In this document: positions 1-30,389 of the stretch, one piece after another
Position numbering within the stretch: the first letter of the stretch is position 1
How the letters are laid out: the number at the start of each line of letters is the position of its first letter
Source: Streptomyces sp. NBC_01549
Lineage (GTDB): Bacteria > Actinomycetota > Actinomycetes > Streptomycetales > Streptomycetaceae
Direction of reading: 5' to 3'
Length of the DNA: 64,000 nucleotides
NCBI RefSeq assembly: GCF_026339955.1
Contig: NZ_JAPEPW010000001.1
Location: 2,506,501-2,570,500, forward strand
The notes under the pieces: model-generated
Told to the model about the DNA's origin: nothing
The model's database searches: none
The model's input: the letters and a program-made list of their open reading frames with translations, nothing else
Made by a program: the position numbers and the translations under genes

Positions 1-59
1 AACAGTTTCTTACACGTGAAAGACAGACGCTGTGGAGTTGTCCCGCTGCGCCGCATGGC

Positions 60-93
60 GGAGCACCGGACCCATGGGGGCGTCCGGTGCTCC
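60..93. terminator. hairpin terminator downstream of NRPS operon
   Basis: Perfect 12-bp inverted repeat (GGAGCACCGGAC / GTCCGGTGCTCC) around a 10-nt loop. It lies about 100 bp beyond the stop of the last gene of the leftward operon. There is no long T tract, as is common in Streptomyces. Confidence 0.6.
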
Positions 94-143
94 GAGCCTT
101 CCGTGCGGCTCTATATCCCTTCGATATTCGGGTACGCCGACGA

Positions 144-180
144 CGGGCACCCGGAGTCGGCCCACGCCGCCGGGTGCCCG
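144..180. terminator. hairpin terminator immediately after MFS gene
   Basis: Perfect 11-bp inverted repeat CGGGCACCCGG (144-154) / CCGGGTGCCCG (170-180) with a 15-nt loop, starting 15 bp past the MFS stop codon. With the hairpin at 60-93 it forms a double terminator for the whole minus-strand cluster. Confidence 0.65.
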
Positions 181-194
181 CCGACCGGGCCGGA

Positions 195-1454
195 TCAGCC
201 CTGCCGCTCCTCCGCGCCCATGCTGCGCACCGCGGGCGTGGCCAGGGCCACGAGGGCGAGGACGGCCATCGCGGCGGCCACGCCCAGAACGCTCCGGTAC
301 GTGCCCGCCGCGGCCAGCAGCAGCCCGCCGGCAAGGGCTCCCAGGGAGTTCATGCCGGAGCCGACGAGGCCGAACACGCTCATCGCGCGGCCCTGCATCT
401 CGTCCGGGGTCACCCGGACCTGGTGCACCCCGGCGGCCACGTTGAGCAGCGCCCCGGCCCAGCTGGTGCCCGCGCACAGCGCGCCGAGAACCACCGGCTG
501 CCCGGTCAGCGCGATCCCGGCGATCAGGCCCGCCCAGCCGAGCAGCGCACCGATCAGGATCGCGGGCAGCGGCAGCCGCTTCATGAACCAGGAGGCGGTC
601 AGCGCGCCCAGGACGCCGCCGACGCCCTCGACGATCCCGATGACGGCCATGTACGAAGGCGGGTACCCGCCCTCCTTGACGATCAGCACCAGGGCCAGAT
701 TGAGGATCTGGAACAGCAGGTTGCTGCCGCCGACAATGACGATCGCGGCCCGCATGAAGCGCTGTCGCCACACCCAGGCGATGCCCTCGCCGATCTCGGC
801 CCGCACCGACCGTCCGGCCTCCTCGTCCCGCTCGTCCTGGAACGACTTGGGGATGAGCAGCAGCGTGACCAGCGCGAAGAAGTGGGTGAACGCGGCCACC
901 CCGAACGGCAGCCAGCGGAACGCCTGGAAGAGGACCGCCGCGCTCGGCTGCCCGAGCAGCCCAGCGGCCTGGCCGCGCGCCTCGTTCTGCGACAGCGCGG
1001 CCGACAGGTGGTCGGGGTGCACGACGTGGCGTACGGCGGCCCGCTCGGCGAGCTTGTAGAAGATCACCGCGCCGCCCTCCAGGAACGCCGCGGCCATCAC
1101 GTGCGGCACCGACAGCACCCCGAACCACAGCGCGGCGGCCAAACTGCCCATCGAGACGAGCCCGACCGCGTCGCACACCACCATCAGCCGCCGCCGGTCC
1201 CAGCGGTCCACCAGCGCGCCGGCCGGCAGCAGCAGGAGCAGCTGTGGCAACAGTGCCGCCGAGCCGACCAGGCCGGCGTCGGCGGGCGAGCCCGTGTACC
1301 AGAGCATCAGCAGCGGGTACGCGGAGACCGCGGCTCGGACGCCGAACTGGGACAGTCCCGCGCCCGACCACAGCAGCAGGAAGTTCTTGTTGCGGCGCAG
1401 CGGGGGCGGCTTCTCGGTCTCCTCGGGGACCTCGGCCTGGTCGAGCAGGGTCAC
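195..1454 (-). CDS. MFS exporter of the NRPS cluster
   Basis: A 419-aa major facilitator superfamily permease with about 12 hydrophobic segments, of the EntS/MFS_3-like exporter type. The typical short loop after TM2 reads LVDRWDRRRLMVV, and a cytoplasmic loop in the middle contains KSFQDERDEEAGRS. It begins at a GTG that overlaps the TGA of the upstream carbamoyltransferase by 4 bp (GTGA), so the two are translationally coupled. As the last gene of the operon, followed by two hairpins, it is best read as the efflux pump for the peptide and a likely self-protection gene. Substrate and direction are inferred from context only; nothing in the sequence names the cargo. Confidence 0.88.
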   Translation of the reverse strand: MTLLDQAEVPEETEKPPPLRRNKNFLLLWSGAGLSQFGVRAAVSAYPLLMLWYTGSPADAGLVGSAALLPQLLLLLPAGALVDRWDRRRLMVVCDAVGLVSMGSLAAALWFGVLSVPHVMAAAFLEGGAVIFYKLAERAAVRHVVHPDHLSAALSQNEARGQAAGLLGQPSAAVLFQAFRWLPFGVAAFTHFFALVTLLLIPKSFQDERDEEAGRSVRAEIGEGIAWVWRQRFMRAAIVIVGGSNLLFQILNLALVLIVKEGGYPPSYMAVIGIVEGVGGVLGALTASWFMKRLPLPAILIGALLGWAGLIAGIALTGQPVVLGALCAGTSWAGALLNVAAGVHQVRVTPDEMQGRAMSVFGLVGSGMNSLGALAGGLLLAAAGTYRSVLGVAAAMAVLALVALATPAVRSMGAEERQG

Positions 1455-2425
1455 CGGCCCGCCGCCACGGCCATCGGCTCGGAACACGGGACGCCGCCGA
1501 CGGTGCCGAGGCGGCACCACTCCAGGACCGCCATCGCGCTGTGCATCTTGTTCTCCGCCTGGTCGAAGGCGGTGCTGTGGCGCCCGTCCAGGACGTCGGC
1601 GGCCACCTCCTCGCCGCGGTGCGCGGGCAGGTCGTGCATGAAGACCGCGCGCGGGCTGGTCTTCCACAGGTCGGCGGTGACCCGGAACGGCAGGAAGCCG
1701 GCGCGCCAGTCCGGGTCGGCCTTGGCGGTGCCGGTGGTCTGCCAGCGCGTGGTGTAGATGACGTCGAAGTCGCCCGGGAGGGCGTCCATGTGGTGGTGCT
1801 CGACGACCGACGAGCCGGTCCGGGCGGCCTGTTCGTCCGCCCGGCGCCGTACCTGTCCGGCCAGCCCGTACCCCTGGGGTGTCCGCAGCTCCAGCGTGGT
1901 GCCGTTGAAGCGGCTCAGGCCGAGGGCGAGCGCGGCGGCGGTGTTGTTGCCCTCGCCGAGGTACAGCACCCGCAGCCCGTCGACCCGGCCGAACCGCCGC
2001 AGCAGCGTGGTGAGATCGGTGAGGCCCTGCGTGGGGTGCTCGTCCGCGCTCATCGCGTTGACCACCGACATCCGCCGCTGTGCGGCCCAGCCGCGCAGCT
2101 CGGCGGGGTCGCCCGCGGTCCGTGCGACCAGCACGTCCAGCATCCGGGAGAAGACCCGGCCGGTGTCCTCGGTGGTCTCGCCGGTGTTCAGCTGCAGGTC
2201 GTCCGGCCCGTACGAGAGGATCTGGCCGCCGAGCCGCAGCGCCCCGACCGAGAAGGCGGTACGGGTCCGGGTGGAGGTCTTGCGGAAGTAGACGCCGGTG
2301 ACGGTGCCGGCCAGCGGGCCTCCGTGGGCGGCGGTGCCGGCGGAGAAGTCGGCGCCGCGGGCCACGATCGCGCGGAGTTCGGCGTCGGAGAGGTCGTCGA
2401 GGGAGATGAGGTGCCGAGGGGTCAC
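1451..2425 (-). CDS. OTC/VioL-like carbamoyltransferase, probably makes a ureido amino acid
   Basis: A 324-aa aspartate/ornithine carbamoyltransferase family protein. It has the carbamoyl-phosphate loop STRTRT (about aa 49-54), the HPTQ motif with GLTDL, the GEGNNTAAAL nucleotide-fold strand, and a C-terminal LPAHRGEEV segment. The start is a GTG preceded by AGGAG at 7-nt spacing; the open frame extends further upstream but without a good ribosome site. Canonical ornithine carbamoyltransferases carry HCLP at the ornithine site. Here it is HDLP, so the cysteine is replaced and the acceptor is probably not ornithine. The cluster encodes 2,3-diaminopropionate synthesis, so N-carbamoylation of diaminopropionate to beta-ureidoalanine, as proposed for VioL/CmnL in viomycin and capreomycin, is the preferred inference. 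A citrulline supply enzyme is the alternative. Confidence 0.82.
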   Translation of the reverse strand: MTPRHLISLDDLSDAELRAIVARGADFSAGTAAHGGPLAGTVTGVYFRKTSTRTRTAFSVGALRLGGQILSYGPDDLQLNTGETTEDTGRVFSRMLDVLVARTAGDPAELRGWAAQRRMSVVNAMSADEHPTQGLTDLTTLLRRFGRVDGLRVLYLGEGNNTAAALALGLSRFNGTTLELRTPQGYGLAGQVRRRADEQAARTGSSVVEHHHMDALPGDFDVIYTTRWQTTGTAKADPDWRAGFLPFRVTADLWKTSPRAVFMHDLPAHRGEEVAADVLDGRHSTAFDQAENKMHSAMAVLEWCRLGTVGGVPCSEPMAVAAGR

Positions 2426-2513
2426 TGTGTGCTCCTGGGTGCGTCGATGGCGGCCGGTCCGACGGGTTGGACCAACGAGGCCCTGCCGGACCGGCCACCG
2501 GAAAGGGGCGGGG

Positions 2514-22833
<20,320 letters not shown>

Positions 22834-22837
<4 letters not shown>

Positions 22838-25800
22838 GCGTTCTGCTCCTTCAGCAGCATCGAGTCCGCCATCACTTCGGAGTCGGACATCTCGGCGATC
22901 TCCGCGCGGATCCGGTCCTCGATCGTCTGCGCCAGTTCGGCGACGGTCGGGCCCTCGAACACGGCGCGTACGGGCAGGGTGATCTCGAAGTCGGTCTGGA
23001 TCGCGGCGATGAGCCGGATCGCGAGGATCGAATTTCCACCGGCGTGGAAGAAGTTGTCGTCGAGGCCGGCCTCGATCCCGCAGGCGTCGCGCCAGATGTC
23101 GAGGAGGCGCTCCTCGACGGGGTCGGCGGGGCGCGCGCGCCGCGGCGGTTCGGCCGCCGCCGGCTCGGGCAGGGCGCGCCGGTCGATCTTGCCGTTCGGG
23201 TTGAGCGGGATGCGCTCCAGCTCGGTGAAGCTGCCCGGGACCATGTACGGGGGCAGCAGCAGGGCGCTGTGGGCGGCGAGGGATGCGGCGTCCGCGTCGC
23301 CGCCGGGGACGGCGGTGAAGTAGGCGGCGAGCCGGACCCGGGCGCCGCTGCCGACCGGCACGACGACCGCGTCGGCGACGCCGGGGTGATCGAGCAGGAC
23401 CGCGCGGATCTCGCCGGTCTCCACCCGGTAGCCGCGGATCTTGACCTGGTCGTCGGTGCGGCCGAGGAACTCCACGGCGCCGCCGTCGAGCCAGCGCGCC
23501 AGGTCCCCGGTGCGGTAGAGGCGGGTTCCGGCGGGCCCGTACGGGTCGGGCAGGAACTTCTCGGCGGTCAGGCCGGGGCGGCCGACATAGCCGCGGGCGA
23601 CTCCGGTGCCGCCGACGTACAGTTCGCCGACCGCGCCGACGGGGACGGGCCGCATCCGCTCGTCCAGGACGCGCATGACCATGCCGGGCAGCGGGCCGCC
23701 GATGGGCACGACGCCAGGGCCGGTGCCGGTCGCCACCGGGTGGACGCTGGTGCCCACGGAGGCCTCGGTCGGGCCGTACTCGTTGATGAGCCGGCCGCCC
23801 TCACCGAGCAGCGAAGCCCAGGTGGCGGCGAGCGAGCCGTCCAGGGCCTCGCCCGCGACCACCACGATCGGGGCCAGCGAGGCTGCCTGTCGTTCGGTCA
23901 ACTGCTGCGTCAGGACGTCGAGATGGCCCGGCGTCAGCTTGAGGAAGCTGAACGGGGCGTGCGCGGCCAGGCGCTCGCCGAGTTCGGACAGGTCGAGGTC
24001 CTGCGGAAGGAGCAGTACCCGCCGGCCGGTGAGCAGCGGCGCCCACAGGTTGGGGACGACCAGGTCGAAGGCGACCGAGGAGAAGACCGCGCCGCCGCCG
24101 GTGCCCGCTCCCGCGAGCTCGGCTGCCGCCCAGTTCAGGTGGTTGGCGAGGCCGCGGTGGGTGACCGCGACGCCCTTGGGGCGGCCGGTCGAGCCAGAGG
24201 TGTAGATGATGTACGCCAGGTCGTCGAAGTGGGCCTCCAGTGGCGGCGTCCAGGCGTCCTGTGCGGCGATCGCGTCGGCGTCGGCCCCGTCGATCCGTAC
24301 GACCGTGCCGTCGAACTCCCCTGTCTCACAGGCGTTCTGGGTGACCAGGACGCGGGCGTCGGCGTCCGCGAGCATCCCGGTGACCCGCTCGACGGGGAAG
24401 GCCGGGTCGATCGGCACGTACGCCGCGCCGGCCTGCCAGACGGCGAGCAGTGTCGCGTGCAACTCCGGGCCCCGGTCGAGCAGGACACCGACGGTGCTGC
24501 CCTGGCGGACTCCGATCGAACGCAGGTGGCGGGCGATCCGCGCGGCGCGGGCCGCCAGCTCCCGGTAGGTCAGGGCGAACCCGTCGCCCTCGACGGCGGT
24601 GGCGTGCGGGGTTCGCACGGCCTGCGCGGCGAACATCTGCGGCGTCGACATGACGGGCTGGGGCGCCTCGGCGGTGCCCCAGCGGGTCAGCTCGGCGTGC
24701 TCACCGGGGGTGAGCAGGTCGAGGGCGCCGAGCGCGCGGTCGGGGTCGGCCGTGGCGGACGCGAGCAGGGTGGTCAGGCCGGCGGCGAGGCGGGCTGCGG
24801 TGGCCTCCTCGTACAGGCTGGTCGCGTACTCCAGGCCGCCCACCAGGGTGCCGTCGGCGGCCGGGCGCAGCAGCAGGGTGAGGTCGGTGTGGGTGATCCG
24901 CCACATCCTGCGGACCGTCTCGGTGTCGCCGTCGACGGCGGCGTTGAAGTCCTCGCCGTGCAGGTCGAAGGCGGCCTGGTAGAGCGGGGTGCGTGACAGG
25001 TCGCGGTCGGGCGCCAGCTCGTCGACGAGGAGGTCGAACGGCAGGTCCTGGTGGCTGAAGGCGTCTCGGGTGATGGCGGCGACCCTGGCGACCGCGTCGT
25101 TGAAGCCGAGTTCGCCGTCGAGCACACAGCGCAGCACCACGTTGTTGAGGAAGAAGCCGACGACGCCGTCGAGTTCGGGCCGCTCGCGCCCGGCGACCGG
25201 GGTGCCGACCGGCAGGTCCCACTGGCCGCTGTGCCGGGCGAGGACGGTGGCGTACGCCGTGAGCAGGACGGTGAACCGGGTGGTGCCGTGCTCGCGGGCG
25301 ATCGTGTCGACGGCCGCGAGGGTGCCGGCGTCGATGGTGACCGGGGTGATGCCGCCGCGGCCGTCGCGGACGGCGGGACGCGGGTGGTCGGTGGGCAGGG
25401 CGAGTGGCTGGTGTCCGTCGAGGACGGCGCGCCAGTGCGTGAGCTCGCGCCCGACGACCTCGCCCGTGAGCCGCTCCTGCTGCCAGGCCGCGAAGTCGGC
25501 GTACTGGACGGCGAGTTGCGGCAGGGTCGGCTGCTCGCCGGCCGTCAGCGCGGCGAGGACCTGGTGGAACTCGCGCTCCAGGACGGCGGTGGACCAGCCG
25601 TCGGTGGTGATGTGGTGCATGGCGACGGCGAGCAGCTCGCTGTCGTCGTCGAGCGTGATGTGCGCGGCCCGCAGCAGCTCACCGCCGTCGAGGCGGAAGC
25701 CGGTGCCGAGCAGCTCGGCGAGGACGGCGGGCAGCCCCTCGCGGCCGGTGGTGATCGCGCGGACCGGGACGCCGGTCGGCGCCTCGATGAACTGGCGCGG

Positions 25801-27819
25801 CTCGCCGTCCACTTCGGCGTACCGGGTGCGCAGCGCCTCGTGCCGGGCGACCAGGATGTCCAGGGCCCGCCCGACGAGTTCGGAAGCGGTGCCGGCGGGC
25901 ACCTTGAGCAGCAGACCGGCGACCCACTCGGGACTGGCCGGATGCATCTTGTCCATGAACCACAGGCGGCGCTGCCCGTACGAGAGCGGAAGGCCGCCCT
26001 CGCGCGAAACGGGCCGGACGGGCGCGGAATCCTCCCCGGCGGCCGCCGTCAGCAGGGCCGCGTGGTCGGCGAGGGTGGGGGCGCCGAGCAGGGCGCGCAA
26101 GGAGATGTCGCGGCCGGTGGCGGCGCGCAGCCGGGCGGCGACCCGGGTGAGCTGGAGCGAGGTGCCGCCGCCGCGGAAGAAGTCGCTGGAGGTGGTGAGC
26201 GGGCCGAAGTCGAGGACACTCTGCCAGGCCTCGGCGACCAGGAGCTCGGCCTCGGTGGCGGGGGTGGTGCCCGCCGGTTCGGCGACCGCGTCGGGCGAGG
26301 GCAGCGCCCGCCGGTCGACCTTGCCGGTCGGGCCCAGCGGGAAGGACTCCAGTTCGATCAGGGCGGCCGGCACATGGGTGCTGGGCAGCCGCTCCAGCAG
26401 GTGGCCGCGCAGCTCGGTCTCGGCGACCGGCTCGCGGATCACGTAATAGGCGGCGAGCCGCGTGGCGCCGTCGGCCGCGGCGTAGGGGCGGACCACGGCA
26501 CCGGCGATCGCCGGGTGCGCGGCCAGCTGGGCCTCGACCTCGGCGGGTTCGATGCGTACGCCGTTGACCTTGACCTGGTCGTCCATGCGGCCCAGGTATT
26601 CGAGTACGCCGTCGGCACGCCAGCTGACCCGGTCGCCGGTGCGGTACAGGCGGCTGCCGTCCTTGGCGAACGGGTCGGGCAGGAAGCGCTCGGCGGTCTG
26701 GCCGGGGCGGCCGAGATAGCCGCGCGCCACACCGGCACCGCCCGCGAGCAGCTCGCCGGGGACACCGACGCCGACCGGGCTGCCTGACGCGTCCACGACC
26801 AGGACGCGCGTCTTCTCGATGGGGCGGCCGATCGGCACCGGGCCGGTCAGCTGGGCGGGGTCGAACCGGTGCGCGGTGACGTCGATGGAGCACTCGGTCG
26901 GACCATAGGTGTTCCACAACTCGGCATCGCTCAACGCCCGCAGCCGTTGGGCGAGTTCAGCGTGCAGCGGCTCACCGGCACAGCACACCAGGCGCAGCTC
27001 GCCGCACTTCTGCCAGCCGTCCTCGGCGACGAGCAGGCGCAGCACGGACGGCACGACCTGCAGCACGGTGATCCGGTGCTCGCCGACCGCGCGGACCAGG
27101 GCGGCCGGATCGCGTTCGGCACCGGCCGGGGCGAGCACCACGGTGCCGCCGCTGACCAGCGGGGCGAAGACCTCCCAGACATGGGCGTCGAAAACCAGGG
27201 CGGTCTTCTGCAGCACCCGGTCGGCGGTCGAGAGTCCGTGCTGTCGCACCGCCCAGCCGATGCGGTTGGCGATGCCGGCGTGGCTGACCACGACGCCCTT
27301 GGGGGTGCCGGTGGAGCCGGAGGTGTGCAGGACGTAGGCGGCGTTGGTGCTGTGCACGCCGGTGACCGGGGCGCCGGCGGGCTGCTCCCGGAGTTCGGCG
27401 GCAAGGTCCTCGGGGACGACGGGCCGGGCCCCGGCGTCGGTGACGGCGGCGCTGCCCCGGGCGTCGGTGAGGACGAGTGCGGTGCCGGACGCGGCGATCA
27501 GCGCGGAGGTGCGGGACCGCGGCGCCTCGGTGTCCAGCGGCAGGTAAGCGGCACCGGCCCGCCAGATGGCGAGCAGTCCGACGACCAGGTCGAGGCCGCG
27601 GGCGAGCCGGACGCCGACCGGCAGGTCGGGTCCGGCGCCCTGGGCCCTCAGCAGGTGGGCGAGCCGGTTGCTGCGGGCGTCGAGCTCCGCGTACGTCATC
27701 CGCTGCCGACCGTGCTCCACGGCGATCGCTTCCGGAGTCAGCGAAGCCTGACGGCCGACGAGCACGGGGGTGAGCTGGGCTGCATCGGCCGATGCGTCCG
27801 TCCGTGACTCGGGAAACAT
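22834..27819 (-). CDS. two-module NRPS (A-T-C-A-T), assembly-line initiation protein
   Basis: A 1661-aa protein. The start is an ATG with an upstream GGAG; the open frame continues further but without a better site. It begins directly with an adenylation domain (aa 15-530, code DAWQCATIDK, unassigned), as expected for a loading module. Next come a T domain with GGTS (Ser about 551), a canonical C domain (aa 600-1033, HHITTDG), a second A domain (aa 1056-1546, code DLPKVAEVGK, resembling Asn codes) and a T domain with GGNS (about 1597). A charged helical tail (ending SMLLKEQNA) could dock to the next NRPS. Its stop overlaps the start of the six-module NRPS by 4 bp, giving collinear synthesis of residues 1-2 followed by 3-8. 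Confidence 0.93.
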
Positions 27820-27920
27820 GGAGGGTGTGCTCCTCGTGTGGTGAGTGACTGATCGAGAGCGGGGTGCCGGGCGGGAGCCCGGTCGTACGCGTGGTGCGCC
27901 GTCGGCCGGAGCCGGGCCGG

Positions 27921-28130
27921 TTACGCGGCGTCCATCCGACGGCGGAGGCTGGCCGGGCGCAGGTCGGTCCAGATCCGCTCGATGTGGGCCAGGCACTCCT
28001 CGCGGGTGCCCTCGGTGCCCTCGGCGTGCCAGCCGGCCGGCAGGTCACGGTCGGCCCACCAGATCGAGTACTGCTCCTCGTCGTTGAGCACGACGCGGTG
28101 GGTGATGGCGGATTCGTGCTGCTCGGACAC
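27921..28130 (-). CDS. MbtH-like protein
   Basis: A 69-aa MbtH family member, the usual full length. It contains the signature order NDEEQYSIW, then PAGW, then ECLAHIERIWTDLRPASLR. These proteins bind adenylation domains and are needed for solubility or activity of many actinobacterial NRPSs. It starts at GTG with GGAG 8 nt upstream. It lies 101 bp before the first full NRPS and presumably serves the A domains of this cluster. Confidence 0.96.
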   Translation of the reverse strand: MSEQHESAITHRVVLNDEEQYSIWWADRDLPAGWHAEGTEGTREECLAHIERIWTDLRPASLRRRMDAA

Positions 28131-28296
28131 GGTGGTCTCCTGTGTTTTCGGTGGAGCGGTGGTGTGCTGGTCGTAATGCGTTGGCCAGTTTTCGATCCGG
28201 GCCCATATCCGGCCTATACGAGGCCTGAAACAGACCGGCGGGGCCCGGCCGATGGCGGGGGATCCACCGGCTGGGCCCCGCTGCGGGGGGGTGCCT

Positions 28297-28380
28297 ACGG
28301 AGGTTGGCCAACCGGGGTCGGCCAACGGAGATTGACCAACCGGGGTCGGCCAACGGAAGTTGACCTACGAAGGTTGGCCG
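28297..28380. repeat. 28-bp tandem direct repeat, three units
   Basis: Units at 28297-28324, 28325-28352 and 28353-28380 each begin ACGGA(A/G). The first two differ at two positions (GGTTGGCC versus GATTGACC); the third is degenerate. They fill much of the 263-bp gap between the hydroxylase and mbtH. They could be a regulatory array or a decayed repeat; no further signal is evident. Confidence 0.7.
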
Positions 28381-28393
28381 GTCGGACCGGCCG

Positions 28394-29332
28394 TCAGTCG
28401 GACATCGCGACGAGGATCCGGCGCGGGCCGGTGAACGGGCGGCGGCCATGGCCGACCAGCAGGTTGTCGATGAGCAGCAGGTCGCCCTCGTGCCAGTCGA
28501 CGTTCACCGCGTTCTCCAGGCCACGGTCGCGCACCTGCAGGACGTACTCGTCCGGGATCGGGCTGCCGTCCGCGAAGGTCACGGACTGCGGCAGCTCGTC
28601 GGCCGGCATGATCTGGGCGAGCGCCTTCGCGGTGTCGTCGCCGAGCGAGGCCGGGTGCCACTGGTCGGACTGGTTGAACCAGACCTCGGCGCCGGTGACC
28701 GGGTGGCGCATCGTGGAGTGGCGCAGCTGGCTGACCTTCAGGCTGTTGCCCGGCCCCCAGCTCCACTCGGCCTCCGCCTCCTTGAGGAAGACGTCGACCT
28801 CGTCCCGGTCCCCGGTTTCGAAGGTGTCCTGCCAGCTCTTGCCGAGGCCCCTGCCGCCATGCAGGTTCTGCGTGTAGCGCACCCCGGCCTCGAAGGCCTC
28901 GCGGACCTCCGGGTCGAGGGCCTCCAGCCACAGCGCGGCGTCGACGACCGGAGTGGCACCGCCGGTCTCCGGCGCGACGGCGCAGTAGAAGGCGAGCCGG
29001 GTAGGCCAGGCGTGGGCGTACGACATCTCGTTGTGCATCGAGATGGTGTACTCCTGCGGGTACTCCGTCGAGGTGTACACGTTGGAGCCAACCTTGGTGC
29101 GCGGCGAGTTGCCGTGCACGTAGGCGAGGCGGCGGGGCAGCAGCCGGTCGAGGACCGGGTCCAGCCCCTCGCCGGGCACCTTGAACCCGCGGAAGACCAC
29201 GACCTTCTCGCGGACGAGCAGCCCGGCCAGGTCGATGCTGTCGAGGTGCTCGACGAGCGCCTCCGGGGTCGCCGCTGCGCCCACGTCGCCCGGCGTGATC
29301 TCCAGCGGCGACCAGCCGTTGCGGTCGGTCAT
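28394..29332 (-). CDS. SyrP-type Fe(II)/2-oxoglutarate dioxygenase (amino-acid beta-hydroxylase)
   Basis: A 312-aa TauD/TfdA-fold oxygenase. The iron ligands appear as HNE in SMHNEMSYAH (HxE, the SyrP arrangement) and a distal His in LLVGHGRRPFTGPRR, whose Arg would bind 2-oxoglutarate. GGATPVVD follows the first ligands as in SyrP relatives. SyrP hydroxylates the beta carbon of a T-domain-bound aspartate, so this enzyme probably hydroxylates a carrier-bound Asx-like residue. The A domains with DLPK codes are the obvious partners. ATG start with AGGA 7 nt upstream. It sits in the tailoring block between the diaminopropionate genes and mbtH. Confidence 0.88.
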   Translation of the reverse strand: MTDRNGWSPLEITPGDVGAAATPEALVEHLDSIDLAGLLVREKVVVFRGFKVPGEGLDPVLDRLLPRRLAYVHGNSPRTKVGSNVYTSTEYPQEYTISMHNEMSYAHAWPTRLAFYCAVAPETGGATPVVDAALWLEALDPEVREAFEAGVRYTQNLHGGRGLGKSWQDTFETGDRDEVDVFLKEAEAEWSWGPGNSLKVSQLRHSTMRHPVTGAEVWFNQSDQWHPASLGDDTAKALAQIMPADELPQSVTFADGSPIPDEYVLQVRDRGLENAVNVDWHEGDLLLIDNLLVGHGRRPFTGPRRILVAMSD

Positions 29333-29391
29333 GGTAGTTCCTCTCGTGTCGTCGTTCAGGTGATGCCGGTACGCCGCCGAGCGGCCCGGGG

Positions 29392-30381
29392 CTACGGCAG
29401 GAAGCCCTCCACCTCCACGCCCAGCCCCTTCTGCCGGGCCGTGGTCAGCACGTCGTCGGCCAGCGCGATGTCGAGGACACCGAGCCCGAAGGGCGCGTAG
29501 ACGATCGTGCGGCCCGGCTGGGGAGTGAACGTGCCCTCGTCCAGGAGGAGTTCGCCGATCGTCGGGTCGATGAAGTCGTGGTGGCCGGCGAACTGCTCGG
29601 CCAGGTGCAGCGAGGTGCGCTCGCGCAGCGCGTGGTCGACGTCGTCGACGATGTTGTGCGCGTCGAGCAGCGACTCGGGCAGCAAGTCGCGCAGCGAGAT
29701 GTGCAGGACGACCGTGCCGGGCACGGCGGCCCTCAGGTCCAGGTGCGGTTCGATGGCGGACGTCGCGATGGAGACCAGGCCGTGGGCGGCGAGCGCCTCC
29801 TCGGCGGTGGTGACGGTGACCACCCGCGCCTCCGGGGCGGCCTCGGCCGCCTGGGCGGCGAACGAAGCGGCCCGCTCGGCCGAACTGTCGTACAGCGTCA
29901 CGGTCTTGAGGCCGGGGACGGCCGCCCGGGTGTGACGCAGGATCTCCAGGTTGATGACGCCGCAGCCGATCAGCGAGAGACCGTCCGGGCGGCGGTCGCG
30001 GGTGAGCAGTTCGGCGGCGAGCGCCGCGCTGGCGGCGGTGCGCTTGGCGGAGATCAGCGAGCCCTCGACGAGCGCCTCGGGGCGGCCGGTCTCCAGGGAG
30101 TTGAGGATGATCGCCGCGTTGGCGCGCTGAATGCCCCGGTCGATGTTGGCCGGGAAGGACGAGATCCACTTCATACCCGCGGCCGGCTTCTCTCCGCCCC
30201 GGTAGGCGGGCAGGCCGATGATGCGATTGCGCGACTGTCCGGGAAAGCGAAGGAATATGGAGTGCGGCACCGCGGTGTCGCCCTGTGCGTGAATGCGGTA
30301 GGCGTCCGCGACGGCCTCGATGTTCTCGAGTTCACGGCCGTTCAGAATCTGCCCGACCTCGGAGTGCCGGATGATGAGCAT
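29392..30381 (-). CDS. sbnB: SbnB-like 2,3-diaminopropionate biosynthesis dehydrogenase
   Basis: A 329-aa ornithine cyclodeaminase/mu-crystallin family protein. It has a Rossmann segment with the glycine cluster LIGCGVINLEI (about aa 130-145) and the family end segment GLGVLDIALADDV. In staphyloferrin B synthesis SbnB oxidatively cleaves N-(1-amino-1-carboxyl-2-ethyl)-glutamate to L-2,3-diaminopropionate and 2-oxoglutarate. Its start lies 8 bp after the stop of the SbnA-like gene, the known partner, which supports that reading over ornithine cyclodeamination. VioK of viomycin is a comparable relative. Confidence 0.9.
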   Translation of the reverse strand: MLIIRHSEVGQILNGRELENIEAVADAYRIHAQGDTAVPHSIFLRFPGQSRNRIIGLPAYRGGEKPAAGMKWISSFPANIDRGIQRANAAIILNSLETGRPEALVEGSLISAKRTAASAALAAELLTRDRRPDGLSLIGCGVINLEILRHTRAAVPGLKTVTLYDSSAERAASFAAQAAEAAPEARVVTVTTAEEALAAHGLVSIATSAIEPHLDLRAAVPGTVVLHISLRDLLPESLLDAHNIVDDVDHALRERTSLHLAEQFAGHHDFIDPTIGELLLDEGTFTPQPGRTIVYAPFGLGVLDIALADDVLTTARQKGLGVEVEGFLP

Positions 30382-30389
30382 GACGGGGT

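Noticed and set aside
1451..2425. Primary-metabolism ornithine carbamoyltransferase (argF)
   Set aside because: It sits in an NRPS operon, is coupled to the exporter, and lacks the conserved Cys of HCLP; a cluster-specific carbamoyltransferase fits better.
28297..28380. CRISPR array
   Set aside because: The repeats are directly adjacent with no spacers and no cas genes are nearby.
28394..29332. VioC/clavaminate-synthase-like arginine hydroxylase
   Set aside because: The HNE iron motif and the following MSYAHAWP and GGATPVVD segments fit SyrP-type enzymes better than the VioC group.
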